This document shows, in pieces, positions 1 through 9,208 of a stretch of DNA of 64,000 nt (positions are counted from its first letter, which is position 1; every line of letters begins with the position of its first letter). The position numbers were made by a program, and so were the translations under genes. This DNA comes from Azospirillum humicireducens (GTDB taxonomy: Bacteria > Pseudomonadota > Alphaproteobacteria > Azospirillales > Azospirillaceae), in contig NZ_CP015285.1 in NCBI RefSeq assembly GCF_001639105.2, positions 612,501 through 676,500 of the forward strand. The letters run 5' to 3'. The notes beneath the pieces were generated by a model. The model saw only the letters and a list, made by a program, of their open reading frames with translations, was not told the DNA's origin and made no database searches.

Positions 1-122
1 ATCTCGGCACGCAGTCCCAACAGGCTGACCGCCGCGATCAGGACGAGCCCGACACCGGCCGCCGCCAGGATCAATGCGATCTTGCCCCGGATGCTGAAGC
101 GTTCGAACACGGCAACGGTCAC
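1..122 (-). CDS. N-terminus of a membrane sensor, probably a chemoreceptor (partial)
   Basis: Only about 40 codons are present; the gene runs off the left edge. A GTG start at 120-122 opens a frame beginning VTVAVFERFSIRGKIALIL, followed by a hydrophobic stretch ending in LLGLRAE. A short basic leader (FSIRGKI) and then a transmembrane helix is the usual start of methyl-accepting chemotaxis proteins and histidine kinases in this group. The C-terminal signalling part that would decide between them is outside the window. The direction and the start are read from sequence; the family is an inference. Confidence 0.5.
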   Translation of the reverse strand, partial: MTVAVFERFSIRGKIALILAAAGVGLVLIAAVSLLGLRAE

Positions 123-288
123 GGCAGGGGTCCCCTTCGGCTATGCCCTTAAAATTCTGGGGACATTTGCCGGAGCGGAGGTCGTCGTCAAGCTGAATTG
201 TTCGTATAGCCTACGCTTTGTTCAACGAAATGTCATAAATGCAACCATAACAGGGTGTGAGGGGCGAAGCCGTGGGTGAGCGGGGCCG

Positions 289-311
289 GGAGGCGCCGTA
301 TCGGCGCCTCC
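289..311 (-). terminator. Perfect hairpin downstream of the PhoH-family gene
   Basis: A 10-bp perfect inverted repeat (GGAGGCGCCG, 3-nt loop, CGGCGCCTCC) lies 29 bp past the stop of the minus-strand phoH-like gene. There is no T-run after it, so it is at best a weak intrinsic terminator or a 3'-end stabilising structure. Confidence 0.4.
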
Positions 312-339
312 ATCGCAACCTTACGGAGAATGGCTATGG

Positions 340-1095
340 TCAGAGCACCGTCAGCATGCTGGCGACCAGCGGGTGGCGGACGATGTCCTTCTCGGTCAGG
401 CGGGCGACCGCGATTCCCTCCACCGCCTCCAGCCGGCGGGCGATGTCGGCCAGCCCGGACAGGTTGTCCAGCAGGTCGGTCTGGTCGGGGTCCCCGGTCA
501 GCACCATGGTGGAATGCCAGCCCAGCCGGGTCAGCAGCATCTTGATCTGGGCATAGGTGCAGTTCTGCGCCTCGTCGATCACCACGAAGGCGTTGTTCAG
601 GGTGCGGCCACGCATGAAGCCCACCGGCGCGATCTCGATCGTGCCGTCGGCCATCATCATCCGCAACCGTTTGGAGCCGAGCCGGTCGGTCAGCGCGTCG
701 TAGAGTGGGCGCAGGAAAGGCGCCATCTTCTCATGCATGTCGCCCGGCAGATAGCCGATGCTCTCGCCGGCCTCGATTGCCGGACGGGACAGCACGATGC
801 GGTCGACGCTGCCGGATTCAAGCGCCTCCACCGCCGAGGAGATGGCGATGTAGGTCTTGCCGGTTCCGGCCGGCCCCAGCGCCACCACCAGATTGTGCGT
901 CTTGATGGCGTCCATCAGCAGCTTCTGGTTGGGGTTCTGTGGTTTGATCTTGCGGAGATAGCTCTGGTCACGGCGGTCGTCGCTCCCACCGAGCGGATCC
1001 CAGCCGGTGCCGGCGGGGCTGCTCATGCCGGGGAAAAGCGGGTGGACGGTGGAGTCGTCCGCCGCGGCGATGCCTTTGCTGGAACGCTTGGCCAT
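340..1095 (-). CDS. PhoH family protein (single-domain ATPase)
   Basis: Predicted cytoplasmic P-loop ATPase of the PhoH family, 251 residues, the length of the short single-domain form. The Walker A motif GPAGTGKT is near residue 75 and the Walker B-like VIDEAQN near residue 175; downstream LTGDPDQTDL is the conserved sensor-like motif of PhoH/RNA-helicase-related ATPases. The ATG at 1095 is chosen because it is preceded by GAGGAG at good spacing; the frame stays open further upstream but without a ribosome site. The family is linked to RNA metabolism and stress, but the substrate is unknown. It is not the PhoL next to ybeY, because no ybeY/miaB neighbourhood is present. Confidence 0.9.
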   Translation of the reverse strand: MAKRSSKGIAAADDSTVHPLFPGMSSPAGTGWDPLGGSDDRRDQSYLRKIKPQNPNQKLLMDAIKTHNLVVALGPAGTGKTYIAISSAVEALESGSVDRIVLSRPAIEAGESIGYLPGDMHEKMAPFLRPLYDALTDRLGSKRLRMMMADGTIEIAPVGFMRGRTLNNAFVVIDEAQNCTYAQIKMLLTRLGWHSTMVLTGDPDQTDLLDNLSGLADIARRLEAVEGIAVARLTEKDIVRHPLVASMLTVL

Positions 1096-1905
1096 GTCGC
1101 ATCTCCTCGAATGGTGGGGGTGGCGCCGGGTCAGGTCACGATGGGTTCGTCGATCGGGACTCCGGGCACAAAAAAACCTCCCGCAGGGGGGAGGCTCGAC
1201 CGGATGCAGGAATGCGCGATGAAGAGTGCTTCGCCCTGTGCTGCTGCCGGGCATCGTGCCCGAGCCGGACATGCCGGCGCGGGCCGACGGCGGAGGTGCT
1301 CTGTAAGCGAAACAAGGTGCAAGAGAACCTCGTCGTCGTTGGAAGCCACGCAACCTGACTGTACCGGTCTTAACGCACCGCGTCAGGCAAAATTGCGGCT
1401 GACGCGAAATATTCATACTAGATGTGGTGTGGGTGCCGCAGGAAAGCCGGACGGGACGGGATTGGTAACTCTTTCCGCAGAGCTGCATCGGCCGCCGGAT
1501 GGCCTTCCGGCCGATGCGGCCGAAAGGCTTTGCCGCAGCCGGACGGTTTCATTAGACTGTGCGGCCACGGGGGAAATCGAACGATATTCCGCAACCCTGG
1601 CCTGTCCGCGCAGGTGGATGGCCGCGACCCCAGGTCGTCGCGTTCGGCGGCCGCCGGGTGCGTGGGGATCTGCCCGTCGCCGGGCGATGGCGCGGCGTTC
1701 GGGTGCGGCAGTCGATTGTCACCCGTGGGGGCGGGGAAACTCTTGAATCCGACCGCTGCGGACGGCTAGAAGGCGCGGATTGGCTGGCTCGATGCCGGTG
1801 CCGTGCGCGATGGCGGTCGGCTCCGGACCGGACGCAGGGCGGAACCAGACGCATGGCGGACCGGATGCACGGCACGGGACGGCAGGAACGAACGGGAAGG
1901 CTACG
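1096..1905. other. 810-bp stretch without a supported gene
   Basis: Between the divergent phoH-like gene and minC there is no convincing protein gene. It holds a minus-strand intrinsic terminator at 1170-1194, listed separately, that belongs to no visible gene. The open frames here have poor coding character and no ribosome sites. The promoters of phoH-like and minCDE should lie here, but I could not pick out a confident box. Confidence 0.6.
1170..1194 (-). terminator. Orphan intrinsic terminator reading on the minus strand
   Basis: On the minus strand a GC-rich hairpin (CCTCCC/GGGAGG arms, 6-nt loop) is followed directly by seven T residues. It lies about 75 bp upstream of the phoH-like start and has no annotated gene in front of it, so it would end a short transcript starting somewhere in 1200-1500 or act as an attenuator in the phoH leader. 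Confidence 0.65.
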
Positions 1906-2673
1906 GTGAGCAGCGCCAGTCAGGTCGCCGAACGGGATGTGCCGTTCCAGTTGCGTGGCAACTCCTTCACCATGATGGTGCTGAAGGTCTTTGCTCCGAC
2001 ATCGCCGAATTTCTTCACCCAGCTGAACGTGAAGGTGCGCCAGGCGCCGAACTTCTTCCATAACGCGCCGGTCGTGCTGGATTTCGACGACCTGCCGGAG
2101 TCCATCGTCTTCGACCTGGCCGCCTTCGTGGCGCAGGTCCAGGCGCTGAACCTGCTGCCGGTCGGCTTCCAGGGTGGGCCGCAGCCGGTGCGCGAGGCGG
2201 CGATGAATGTCGGCCTGACGCCGATGCCGGCCGGCCGCGCCGCCAAGCTGGAAGAGGTGGTGAAGGCGCCCGATCCCCGCCAGCATGACCAGCAGGCGCC
2301 GGTCGCCGCGCCGCAGGTGCTGATCGAGGTCGTCCACCGCCCCACCGTGGTGGTGACCGAACCGGTGCGCTCCGGCATGCGGGTGTATGCCGAGAAGACC
2401 GACCTGATCGTCACCAGTTCCGTCTCGCCGGGGGCGGAGCTGCTGGCCGACGGCAACATCCATGTCTATGGCGCGCTGCGCGGCCGGGCGCTGGCCGGTT
2501 TCTCCGGCGACACCAACGCCCGCATCTTCTGCCACAGCCTGGAGGCGGAGGTGCTATCGGTCGCAGGCAATTATCGCGTCAGCGAAGATATCGGCAGTGA
2601 CTTTTATAAGAAAGCCGTGCAGGTTTTCCTGCGCGACGGCGTTCTGAGCATGGACCTTCTGAAGAGCGGCTGA
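1906..2673 (+). CDS. minC: Septum site-determining protein MinC
   Basis: Inhibitor of FtsZ polymerisation that, with MinD and MinE, keeps the division septum at mid-cell. 255 residues. The N-terminal FtsZ-inhibiting domain covers about residues 8-105 and the C-terminal beta-helix dimerisation and MinD-binding domain about 145-252, with the conserved RSGMRVYA and GNIHVYGALRGRALAG segments. The start is taken as GTG at 1906, which has GGGAAGG five bases upstream; an ATG further upstream in the same frame (about 1780) would add a low-complexity leader with no family similarity. First gene of minCDE: minD starts 94 bp downstream and minE overlaps minD. Family assignment is firm; the start is likely. 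Confidence 0.95.
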   Translation: MSSASQVAERDVPFQLRGNSFTMMVLKVFAPTSPNFFTQLNVKVRQAPNFFHNAPVVLDFDDLPESIVFDLAAFVAQVQALNLLPVGFQGGPQPVREAAMNVGLTPMPAGRAAKLEEVVKAPDPRQHDQQAPVAAPQVLIEVVHRPTVVVTEPVRSGMRVYAEKTDLIVTSSVSPGAELLADGNIHVYGALRGRALAGFSGDTNARIFCHSLEAEVLSVAGNYRVSEDIGSDFYKKAVQVFLRDGVLSMDLLKSG

Positions 2674-2767
2674 GACGCTGGAGGACAGGTTCTTTTCCGA
2701 AGGGTGAAATCTTCGGATCGTCTATGGTATCGGTGACGGCAACTTTGGGATTATGGGAGAGGCTCCG

Positions 2768-3583
2768 TTGAGCAAGATCATCGTCATGACCTCCGGCAAG
2801 GGCGGTGTCGGCAAGACGACCTCGTCCGCGGCCTTCGCGACCGGACTGGCGCTTCGCGGCTTCAAGACGGTCGTCATCGACTTCGACGTTGGCCTGCGCA
2901 ACCTGGATCTGGTGATGGGTTGCGAACGCCGGGTGGTCTTCGACTTCATCAACGTCATCAATGGCGAGGCGAAGCTCAACCAGGCGCTGATCAAGGACAA
3001 GCGGATCGAGAATCTCTACATCCTCCCGACCTCGCAGACGCGCGACAAGGACGCGCTGACCCGCGAAGGGGTGGAAAAGGTCCTGAACGAGCTGTCGAAG
3101 GACTTCGACTACATCCTGTGCGACAGCCCGGCGGGTATCGAGCGCGGCGCCCTGATGTCGCTCTATTTCGCCGATCACGCGATCATCGTCACCAACCCCG
3201 AAGTCTCGTCGGTGCGCGACAGCGACCGCATCCTGGGCGTGCTGAACTCGCGCTCCCGCCGGGCGGAGCAGGGGCTGGAGCCGGTGACCCAGCAGCTGCT
3301 GCTGACCCGCTACGACCCCGAGCGCGTCGAGAAGGGCGAGATGCTGAAGGTCGATGACGTTCTGGAGATCCTGGCGATTCCGCTGCTCGGCGTCATTCCG
3401 GAAAGCCAGGCGGTGCTGCGCGCCTCCAACGTCGGCATGCCGGTGATCCTGGACGAGGTCTCGAACGCCGGCCTGGCCTATTCGGACGCGGTCGGCCGCT
3501 TCCTGGGTGAGGACATCGAGCATCGTTTCGTCACCCCCCAGAAGAAGGGCCTGTTCAGCCGGCTCCTGCGGAGGAGCGCATGA
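2768..3583 (+). CDS. minD: Septum site-determining ATPase MinD
   Basis: Membrane-associated ParA/MinD ATPase that recruits MinC and oscillates under MinE control. 271 residues from a TTG start. The deviant Walker A GKGGVGKTT sits near residue 10, the switch region carries DFDVGLRNLD, and the C-terminus ends in a short amphipathic basic helix (KGLFSRLLRR) that serves as the membrane-targeting sequence. TTG at 2768 gives the family-typical N-terminus (M)SKIIVMTSGKGG and has GGGAGAGG before it; an in-frame ATG at 2753 would add five residues and overlaps that ribosome site. It overlaps minE by four bases, which implies translational coupling. Confidence 0.96.
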   Translation: MSKIIVMTSGKGGVGKTTSSAAFATGLALRGFKTVVIDFDVGLRNLDLVMGCERRVVFDFINVINGEAKLNQALIKDKRIENLYILPTSQTRDKDALTREGVEKVLNELSKDFDYILCDSPAGIERGALMSLYFADHAIIVTNPEVSSVRDSDRILGVLNSRSRRAEQGLEPVTQQLLLTRYDPERVEKGEMLKVDDVLEILAIPLLGVIPESQAVLRASNVGMPVILDEVSNAGLAYSDAVGRFLGEDIEHRFVTPQKKGLFSRLLRRSA

Positions 3584-3939
3584 GCATCTTCAACTTCTTC
3601 CGCGCGGCGCCGCGCGCGTCGGCGGTCCAGGCCAAGGAGCGGTTGCAGATCGTCATGGCGCACGAGCGCGCCGGGCGCAGCGGCCCCGACTATCTGCCGA
3701 TGCTCCAGCAGGAGCTGCTGGCGGTCATCGCCAAATACGTGAACATCGACGAGAACAAGGTCGAGGTGAAGCTCGACCGCGGCGGCGACTGTTCGACGCT
3801 GGAGGTCAACATCGAGCTGCCGGCCCGCGAACAGGCCAAGGCCGCTGCGGCCAAGGCGGCGGAGAAGCCGGCCGGCAACGACGATGCGGCGGCCAAGCGC
3901 CCGATCAGCGGCAATGCCGGAGCGAAGAAGCGCATTTGA
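3580..3939 (+). CDS. minE: Cell division topological specificity factor MinE
   Basis: MinE stimulates MinD ATPase and drives Min oscillation. The first 87 or so residues match the family: membrane-binding MSIFNFF, the anti-MinCD helix around KERLQIVMAHER, and the beta-rich dimerisation domain containing the typical VEVKLDRGGDCSTLEVNIELP. The protein is 119 residues against about 88 in E. coli; the extra C-terminal 30 residues are Ala/Lys-rich and low in complexity. The ATG overlaps the minD stop (ATGA). Confidence 0.95.
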   Translation: MSIFNFFRAAPRASAVQAKERLQIVMAHERAGRSGPDYLPMLQQELLAVIAKYVNIDENKVEVKLDRGGDCSTLEVNIELPAREQAKAAAAKAAEKPAGNDDAAAKRPISGNAGAKKRI

Positions 3940-4225
3940 GCGGGCGCGCGGCTGCTGTCGCGGTCATCCGAACTGCCAGCCTCCCTCCGGTGCGGCCGCG
4001 CCGGGGGGATTTTGCGTTTTGGGCGCCATCCGCGCGGTCCGCAAACGGCTTCGGCATCGGACATAGGCCGCCCCTGATCATCCGTCCGGGTTTACGGGCG
4101 CGCGGCGACGGGGTATCAACAGAGATACGCCGCACGAAAGGCCATTGGCTCCAAAGGCCTGCCTATGACCGGTCGAGCGATCGGGGTTGGCGGCGGCGGA
4201 CCGACCACGGGACAAGAGGGTGCCG

Positions 4226-5632
4226 ATGTTCCTCGATTGCTCGTCGCTGATCGCCGAGAACCCGCCGCGGCCATCGAACGGAATTGCGGTCACGGACATC
4301 GACGGCGACGGAGCCTTCGAACTGGTCGTGGCCGGCTACCGCACCGCCAACCTCGTCCTGAAATGGGTGGACGGCCGGCTGGTCGACATCGCCGGACCGC
4401 TGCTCGCCGATGCCGCCGGTCCCGCCCTGGGGCTTGCCGCCGCCGATATCGACGGTGACGGGCGGGAAGAATTGTATGTGGTCAACTGCGACCGCACCAC
4501 CGGTGTCAAGGACATGGCCGACCGGCTGTTCGCCTGCTTCGGCAAGCATTGGCTCGACCTGTTCGCCCAGGCGGAGAATGCCGGTGCCGCCAACCACACC
4601 GCGGCCGGCGCGGTCGCGGCGATGGACCGTTGGGGGCATGGCCGCTACGGCTTCCTGGTGGCGACGGATGGCGGGCCCTTGCGCCTGTACGAGCTGACCC
4701 GCCGCGGCCGGCTGGAGGATGGGGCGGAGGAGGCCGGGCTGGACTCGATCGGCGCGGCACGCGGCGTCACCGCCCTGTCCATCGTGTCGGACCATATGGA
4801 CGTGGTGACGGTCAACGACGGCGGTCCCAACGAGCTGTTCCGCAACCTGGGCGACGGCAACTTCGAGGAAATCGCGGAAGAGCGCGGTATCGCCGATTCG
4901 CGCCCCTCCGGCCGCGCGGTGGTGGCGCTGGACGCTGACGGCGATGGGCTCTTCGATCTCGTGGTCGGCACCTGGGACGGCGCGCAGCGCTATTTCCAGC
5001 AGCGCATGGGCGGCGGCTTCGTCGAAACGGCTGGTGCCGACTTCTCGATGCCCGGCCGCATCTTCACCGTCGTCGCCGCCGATTTCGACAATGACGGCTA
5101 TGAGGAACTGTTCTTCCATGCCCATGGCGAGGCGAACCGCCTGTTCGGCTGGCGCAATGACCAGTGGCAGGAACTGGACCTTGGCGACGCTGCCGAGCCG
5201 AAAGGGTTCGGCACCGGCGCCGTCGCGGCCGACATCGATGGCGACGGGCGTCTGGAGCTGATTCTGGCGCATGGCAGTTCCCATGGGGGCTCCCATGGCG
5301 GCGGCCATGGCGCAGAGGGCAGCGCACAGCCGTTGTCGGTCTTCCGTCCGCAGGCGACCAACAATGGCTGGCTGCGCGTGCAGCCGCTGACCCCCTTCGG
5401 CGCGCCGGCCCGCGGTGCGGTGGTCAGCCTGATTGCCGGCGGGCGCCGCCAGCGACGGGCGGTGTGCGCCGGCTCCGGCTATCTCTGCCAGGGCGAACCG
5501 GTCGCCCATTTCGGCTTGGGGCCGCTCCATGCGGTGGAGCAGGTGGAGGTGCGCTGGCCCGATGGCACCGTGGTGACGGTGGACAACCCGCCCGCCGACC
5601 GACTGCTGACCATTCCCTATCCGCCGGAGTAA
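4226..5632 (+). CDS. FG-GAP/VCBS repeat protein with C-terminal ASPIC/UnbV domain (CRTAC family)
   Basis: A 468-residue protein built of repeated Asp-rich calcium-type motifs (DIDGDGAFELVVAG, DIDGDGREELYVVN, DADGDGLFDLVVG, DFDNDGYEELFF, DIDGDGRLELIL) that form a beta-propeller. It ends in an ASPIC/UnbV module (about residues 385-468, with VEVRWPDGTVVTVDNP). No signal peptide is visible although most relatives are exported. Near residue 352 there is a His/Gly/Ser-rich insertion (SSHGGSHGGGHG). The ATG at 4226 has AAGAGGG upstream; an in-frame TTG at 4187 is less likely. The substrate or partner is unknown; the gene stands alone after minCDE. Confidence 0.85.
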   Translation: MFLDCSSLIAENPPRPSNGIAVTDIDGDGAFELVVAGYRTANLVLKWVDGRLVDIAGPLLADAAGPALGLAAADIDGDGREELYVVNCDRTTGVKDMADRLFACFGKHWLDLFAQAENAGAANHTAAGAVAAMDRWGHGRYGFLVATDGGPLRLYELTRRGRLEDGAEEAGLDSIGAARGVTALSIVSDHMDVVTVNDGGPNELFRNLGDGNFEEIAEERGIADSRPSGRAVVALDADGDGLFDLVVGTWDGAQRYFQQRMGGGFVETAGADFSMPGRIFTVVAADFDNDGYEELFFHAHGEANRLFGWRNDQWQELDLGDAAEPKGFGTGAVAADIDGDGRLELILAHGSSHGGSHGGGHGAEGSAQPLSVFRPQATNNGWLRVQPLTPFGAPARGAVVSLIAGGRRQRRAVCAGSGYLCQGEPVAHFGLGPLHAVEQVEVRWPDGTVVTVDNPPADRLLTIPYPPE

Positions 5633-5873
5633 GGCGGCTTGGCGGGCATACCGTCCGCACCCAAATATTTCAGCACCGCAATGGGTAGGGTCTTTCCCGC
5701 AAGCTTCTGTCACATTACAGTGCAAATGGTTGCGGCGCCCGCGGTGCGGGGCATCGTGCGGCATGACAATCCGGACATAATCCGTCCCTGCCGCCGGTCT
5801 TCGCCACGACGAGGGGCATGCCGGGTCCGGCGTGGTCCGGTGCGGGTCAGGGAAGCGGGAGACCGGTAGGCAC

Positions 5874-6398
5874 ATGGCACGACGCGACGTTCCCCTGACG
5901 GGGGTGGAACGCTTCTTCGACCCGGATGAAGTCATCGTTTCAAAGACGGACCTGAAGGGGCGGATCACCTATGCGAACCGGGTGTTCCAGCAGGTCGCTG
6001 GCTACAGCGAATCGGAGTTGATGGGCGCTCCCCATTCCATCGTGCGCCATCCCGACATGCCGCGCTGCGTCTTCAAGCTGTTGTGGGACACGCTGGAGGC
6101 GGGGCAGGAGATCTTCGCCTACGTGGTCAACCGCGCCCGCAACGGTGACCATTACTGGGTCTTCGCCCATGTCACACCCAGTTTCGACGCTGACGGGCGG
6201 GTGATCGGCTACCATTCCTCCCGCCGGGTGCCGGAGCGGTCGGCGTTGGACAAGGTCATCCCGCTCTATCGCCAGCTCCTCGATATCGAGAACAGCCATG
6301 CCGACCGCAAACAGGGGATGGAGGCCGGATTCGCCGCCGTCCTCGCCCTGCTGGCCGAGAAGGGAATCGGATATGACGAATTCGTCTTCTCCCTCTAA
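5874..6398 (+). CDS. Aer/CetB-like FAD-type PAS protein of a split aerotaxis receptor
   Basis: A 174-residue soluble protein that is almost only a PAS domain of the Aer type (about residues 20-130). It carries the landmarks of the Aer FAD pocket, IVRHPDMP followed by a Trp in [10 protein letters not shown] and then [12 protein letters not shown]. The last 45 residues ([20 protein letters not shown]) look helical. The stop overlaps the next gene, an MCP with two membrane helices and no sensory domain, by 26 bp. In the known bipartite CetA/CetB system of Campylobacter jejuni a separate PAS protein senses redox state for such an MCP; the same role is inferred here. FAD binding is inferred from motif residues only. 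Confidence 0.85.
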   Translation: MARRDVPLTGVERFFDPDEVIVSKTDLKGRITYANRVFQQVAGYSESELMGAPHSIVRHPDMPRCVFKLLWDTLEAGQEIFAYVVNRARNGDHYWVFAHVTPSFDADGRVIGYHSSRRVPERSALDKVIPLYRQLLDIENSHADRKQGMEAGFAAVLALLAEKGIGYDEFVFSL

Positions 6399-7701
6399 AG
6401 CGTCGTCCCTGACCCGGACCGGTTGGCTTGTCGCGCTGTGTGTCGCAGCGCTATCAGCCCTGCTGGTGGTCGAACTGCTGGATGCCGGCGGCGTCGCTCT
6501 GCGCGCCGGACTGGCCCTGGCCGGGCTTGCGGCGCTTGGCGGTGCCGGTCTGTACCTGCGCCGGGCCGGCGCGGTCGTGCGGCAGTTGGCCGCGGTCAAC
6601 CGTGCCGTCGCCGCCGGCGACTTCGAGGCGCGGGTGATCGGCATCCGCGAAGGCGGGTCGCTTGGCGAATTGATGCACGCAACCAACGACGCCATCGACC
6701 GCACCGACGCCTTCGTGCGCGAGGCGACGGCCTCGATGCATACGGTGTCGGAGCACAAGTATTTCCGCCGGATCGTGCTGCGCGGCATGCAGGGCGGCTT
6801 CCTGCACGCCAGCCGGACCATCAATGCGGCGACGGAGAGCATCTCGCAGAAGGTCGCAGGCTTCGCCGGCGTCACCCAACGCTTCGAAGGCCAGATCCAG
6901 AGCGTGTGCAGCGAGGTGGCCGACACCGCCCATCAGTTGGAGGTCTCCGCCCGAACCATGGAGACGGACGCGACCCAGGCGACCGGCAAGGCCTCGTCGG
7001 TCGCGGCCTCCGCAGCGCAGACCGGCAGCAACGTCGGCAGCGTCGCCGCCGCAACCGAGGAACTGTCTGCCTCCATCGCCGAGATCGCCCGCCAGATAGG
7101 CGAGGTCGCGCATGTCGCCGAAACCGCGGCCGGGGAGGCGGAGCGGTCGAACGCGCTGGTCGCCACGCTGTCGGAGGCTGCGCGCACGGTCGGCGACGTC
7201 ATCACGCTGATCAACGACATCGCCAGCCAGACCAACCTCCTGGCGCTCAACGCCACGATCGAGGCGGCACGGGCGGGGGAGGCCGGAAAGGGCTTTGCCG
7301 TCGTGGCGCAGGAGGTGAAGCGGCTGGCCGACCAGACCGCCAAAGCCACCGGAGACATTGCGGCGCAGATCGCCGGAATCCAGTCCTCCACCGACGAGGC
7401 GGTGGAGGCCATCGTCGGTATTGGCCGCACCATCACCTCGATCAACCGGATCGCCGCCGGCATCAGCGCCGGGATCGAGCAGCAGGGCTCCGCCGTGCGG
7501 GAGATCGTCGTCAACATGGAACAGGCGGCCGCCGGCACCCGTGCCGTGTCCTCCGACATCCGTGAGGTCACCGATGCCGCCGGCCGCACCAGCGGCACTG
7601 CGCACGAGGTGTTCGCCGCCTCCGAACGCATGGCGGCCGAAGCCGATCGGCTGACCCGCGAGGTCCAGCGTTTTCTCGACGAGATGCATCGCGTCGCCTG
7701 A
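6373..7701 (+). CDS. Methyl-accepting chemotaxis protein without a ligand domain (CetA-like partner)
   Basis: 442 residues. Two membrane helices (about 18-36 and 44-62) are separated by a turn of only some seven residues, so there is no periplasmic sensing domain. A HAMP-like linker follows (about 65-170), then the full signalling hairpin whose tip carries [21 protein letters not shown] around residues 280-300. No C-terminal CheR-docking pentapeptide is evident. The ATG at 6373 lies inside the upstream PAS gene, which suggests co-translation and a joint complex. Role inferred: membrane anchor and kinase-control part of a split energy-taxis receptor. Confidence 0.92.
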   Translation: MTNSSSPSKASSLTRTGWLVALCVAALSALLVVELLDAGGVALRAGLALAGLAALGGAGLYLRRAGAVVRQLAAVNRAVAAGDFEARVIGIREGGSLGELMHATNDAIDRTDAFVREATASMHTVSEHKYFRRIVLRGMQGGFLHASRTINAATESISQKVAGFAGVTQRFEGQIQSVCSEVADTAHQLEVSARTMETDATQATGKASSVAASAAQTGSNVGSVAAATEELSASIAEIARQIGEVAHVAETAAGEAERSNALVATLSEAARTVGDVITLINDIASQTNLLALNATIEAARAGEAGKGFAVVAQEVKRLADQTAKATGDIAAQIAGIQSSTDEAVEAIVGIGRTITSINRIAAGISAGIEQQGSAVREIVVNMEQAAAGTRAVSSDIREVTDAAGRTSGTAHEVFAASERMAAEADRLTREVQRFLDEMHRVA

Positions 7702-8017
7702 CGGCGATTTTGCCGGTGGGGTGATGTGCGTCGCGTCAACTGCCCGGCGAATGTGCACAGCTTGTGTATGGGATCTCGCAGTGCGGAATTGATCTGGCGT
7801 CTTCCCTCTCGCTACGGACTTTTTATTACGCATTTGGCGAGAAATCATGTTACCAGTCGGCAATATGACGGACGTATGACCGCCGGCGCCGCGACCCGTT
7901 GAGCAACCTCCCGCCAGCCTGCCATTTGTTTCAGCACCTTAACCGAACGACACTCCGGAAACATCCGGACCTTGCATGTCATCTGCGGCCGAGTGCCGCG
8001 GAAATCGGGAAGGGCAG
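7702..8017. other. 316-bp intergenic stretch
   Basis: No coding frame of quality and no clear hairpin with a T-run. The stretch is less GC-rich around 7795-7870, which fits a promoter region for the following chemotaxis gene, but I could not assign a sigma-factor box. Confidence 0.5.
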
Positions 8018-9127
8018 ATGGACCGTGGAGTTCCAGTGACCGTTGGCACGGCTTTTGATGAGGGGGAAACAGGGACGGTCATGACGGGGGACAAGACGAT
8101 GAGCATGGCGGGCACCGATCTGTTCGAGCTGTCGCGGGGCGTGCTGGATGTTGCGTCGAAGAAGGTGTCCTTGATCGAGGACATCACCCGGCGCACCAAG
8201 ATGCTGGCGATGAACGCCCTGATCGAGGCGGCGCGGGCCGGCGACGCCGGGCGCGGCTTCGCCGTCGTCGCCAACGAGGTGTCGGAGATCTCGACGCAGG
8301 TCAACAGCATCACCAAGGAACTGCGGTCGGAGATCGTCGCCCGCGTCGATCACCTGACCACCACCGGCAGCGCCATGGTGCAGGAGATGCACGGCAAGCG
8401 GCTGGCCGATCTGTCGCTGAACATGATCGAGATCATCGACCGCAACCTCTACGAGCGCTCCTGCGACGTGCGTTGGTGGGCGACCGACAGCGCGGTGGTC
8501 GATTGCGCCGCCGATCCGAGCGAGGACGCCCGCCGCCACGCTTCGCGCCGGCTCGGCGTGATCCTGGAATCCTACACCGTCTATCTCGACCTCTGGATCG
8601 CCGACCGCAACGGCACCGTCATCGCCAATGGCCGGCCCGACCGCTATCCCGGCGCCCGCGGCGCCAACGTGTCGGACGAACCCTGGTTCAGGCAGGCGCT
8701 GGCCACCCGCAATGGCAGCGAGTTCACGGTCGGCGACGTTGCCCGCAACCGCAGCCTGGACGACCGCGTCGTCGCCACCTATGCCACCGCCATCCGCCGC
8801 GACGGCGAGGCGGACGGCGACGCCATCGGCGTGCTCGGCATCTTCTTCGACTGGGAGCCCCAGGCCGCTGCGGTGGTCGAGGGCGTGCGGCTGGAAGCCG
8901 GAGAGCGCGAGAAGTCGCGCTGTCTGCTGCTCGACGCCCGCCAACGGGTGATCGCGTCCTCCGACGGCCGGGGGCTGCTGACCGAGACGGTGCCGCTGCG
9001 CCGCAATGCCGGCTCCATGGGCCACTACATCGACGACAGGAACCGCATCGTCGGCTATGCGCTGACCCCTGGTTATGAGACATACAAGGGGCTTGGCTGG
9101 TACGGAGTCATCGTGCAGGAGCGGTGA
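8018..9127 (+). CDS. Soluble protein with a minimal MCP signalling tip followed by a Cache-type domain
   Basis: 369 residues with no transmembrane helix. Residues about 45-100 match only the tip of an MCP hairpin (KMLAMNALIEAARAGDAGRG), the part that contacts CheA and CheW, without the long methylation bundles. From about residue 130 to the end a Cache-like sensor fold follows, with LDLWIADRNGTVIANGRPDRYPG and a second half ending in YKGLGWYGVIVQER. The order is reversed and the sensor would be cytoplasmic. ATG at 8018 is preceded by GGAAGGGCAG; an inner ATG at 8081 is an alternative. Ligand and function are unknown. Confidence 0.8.
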   Translation: MDRGVPVTVGTAFDEGETGTVMTGDKTMSMAGTDLFELSRGVLDVASKKVSLIEDITRRTKMLAMNALIEAARAGDAGRGFAVVANEVSEISTQVNSITKELRSEIVARVDHLTTTGSAMVQEMHGKRLADLSLNMIEIIDRNLYERSCDVRWWATDSAVVDCAADPSEDARRHASRRLGVILESYTVYLDLWIADRNGTVIANGRPDRYPGARGANVSDEPWFRQALATRNGSEFTVGDVARNRSLDDRVVATYATAIRRDGEADGDAIGVLGIFFDWEPQAAAVVEGVRLEAGEREKSRCLLLDARQRVIASSDGRGLLTETVPLRRNAGSMGHYIDDRNRIVGYALTPGYETYKGLGWYGVIVQER

Positions 9128-9208
9128 TTCCGCCGTCTCAAGCCTGTCGCCTTTGCGGATGGGGCCGGGATACACTCCCGGCCCTGTTCCGTTTCGGGGT
9201 TCGCGATC

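Noticed and set aside
1131..1349. Amino-acid leader peptide attenuator for the terminator at 1170
   Set aside because: The 72-codon frame over the hairpin has no run of one amino acid and the gene downstream is not biosynthetic.
4163..5968. 600-codon open frame antisense to the FG-GAP protein gene
   Set aside because: Long antisense frames are common in high-GC DNA; this one follows the codon periodicity of the plus-strand gene and has Arg/His/Gly-rich composition.
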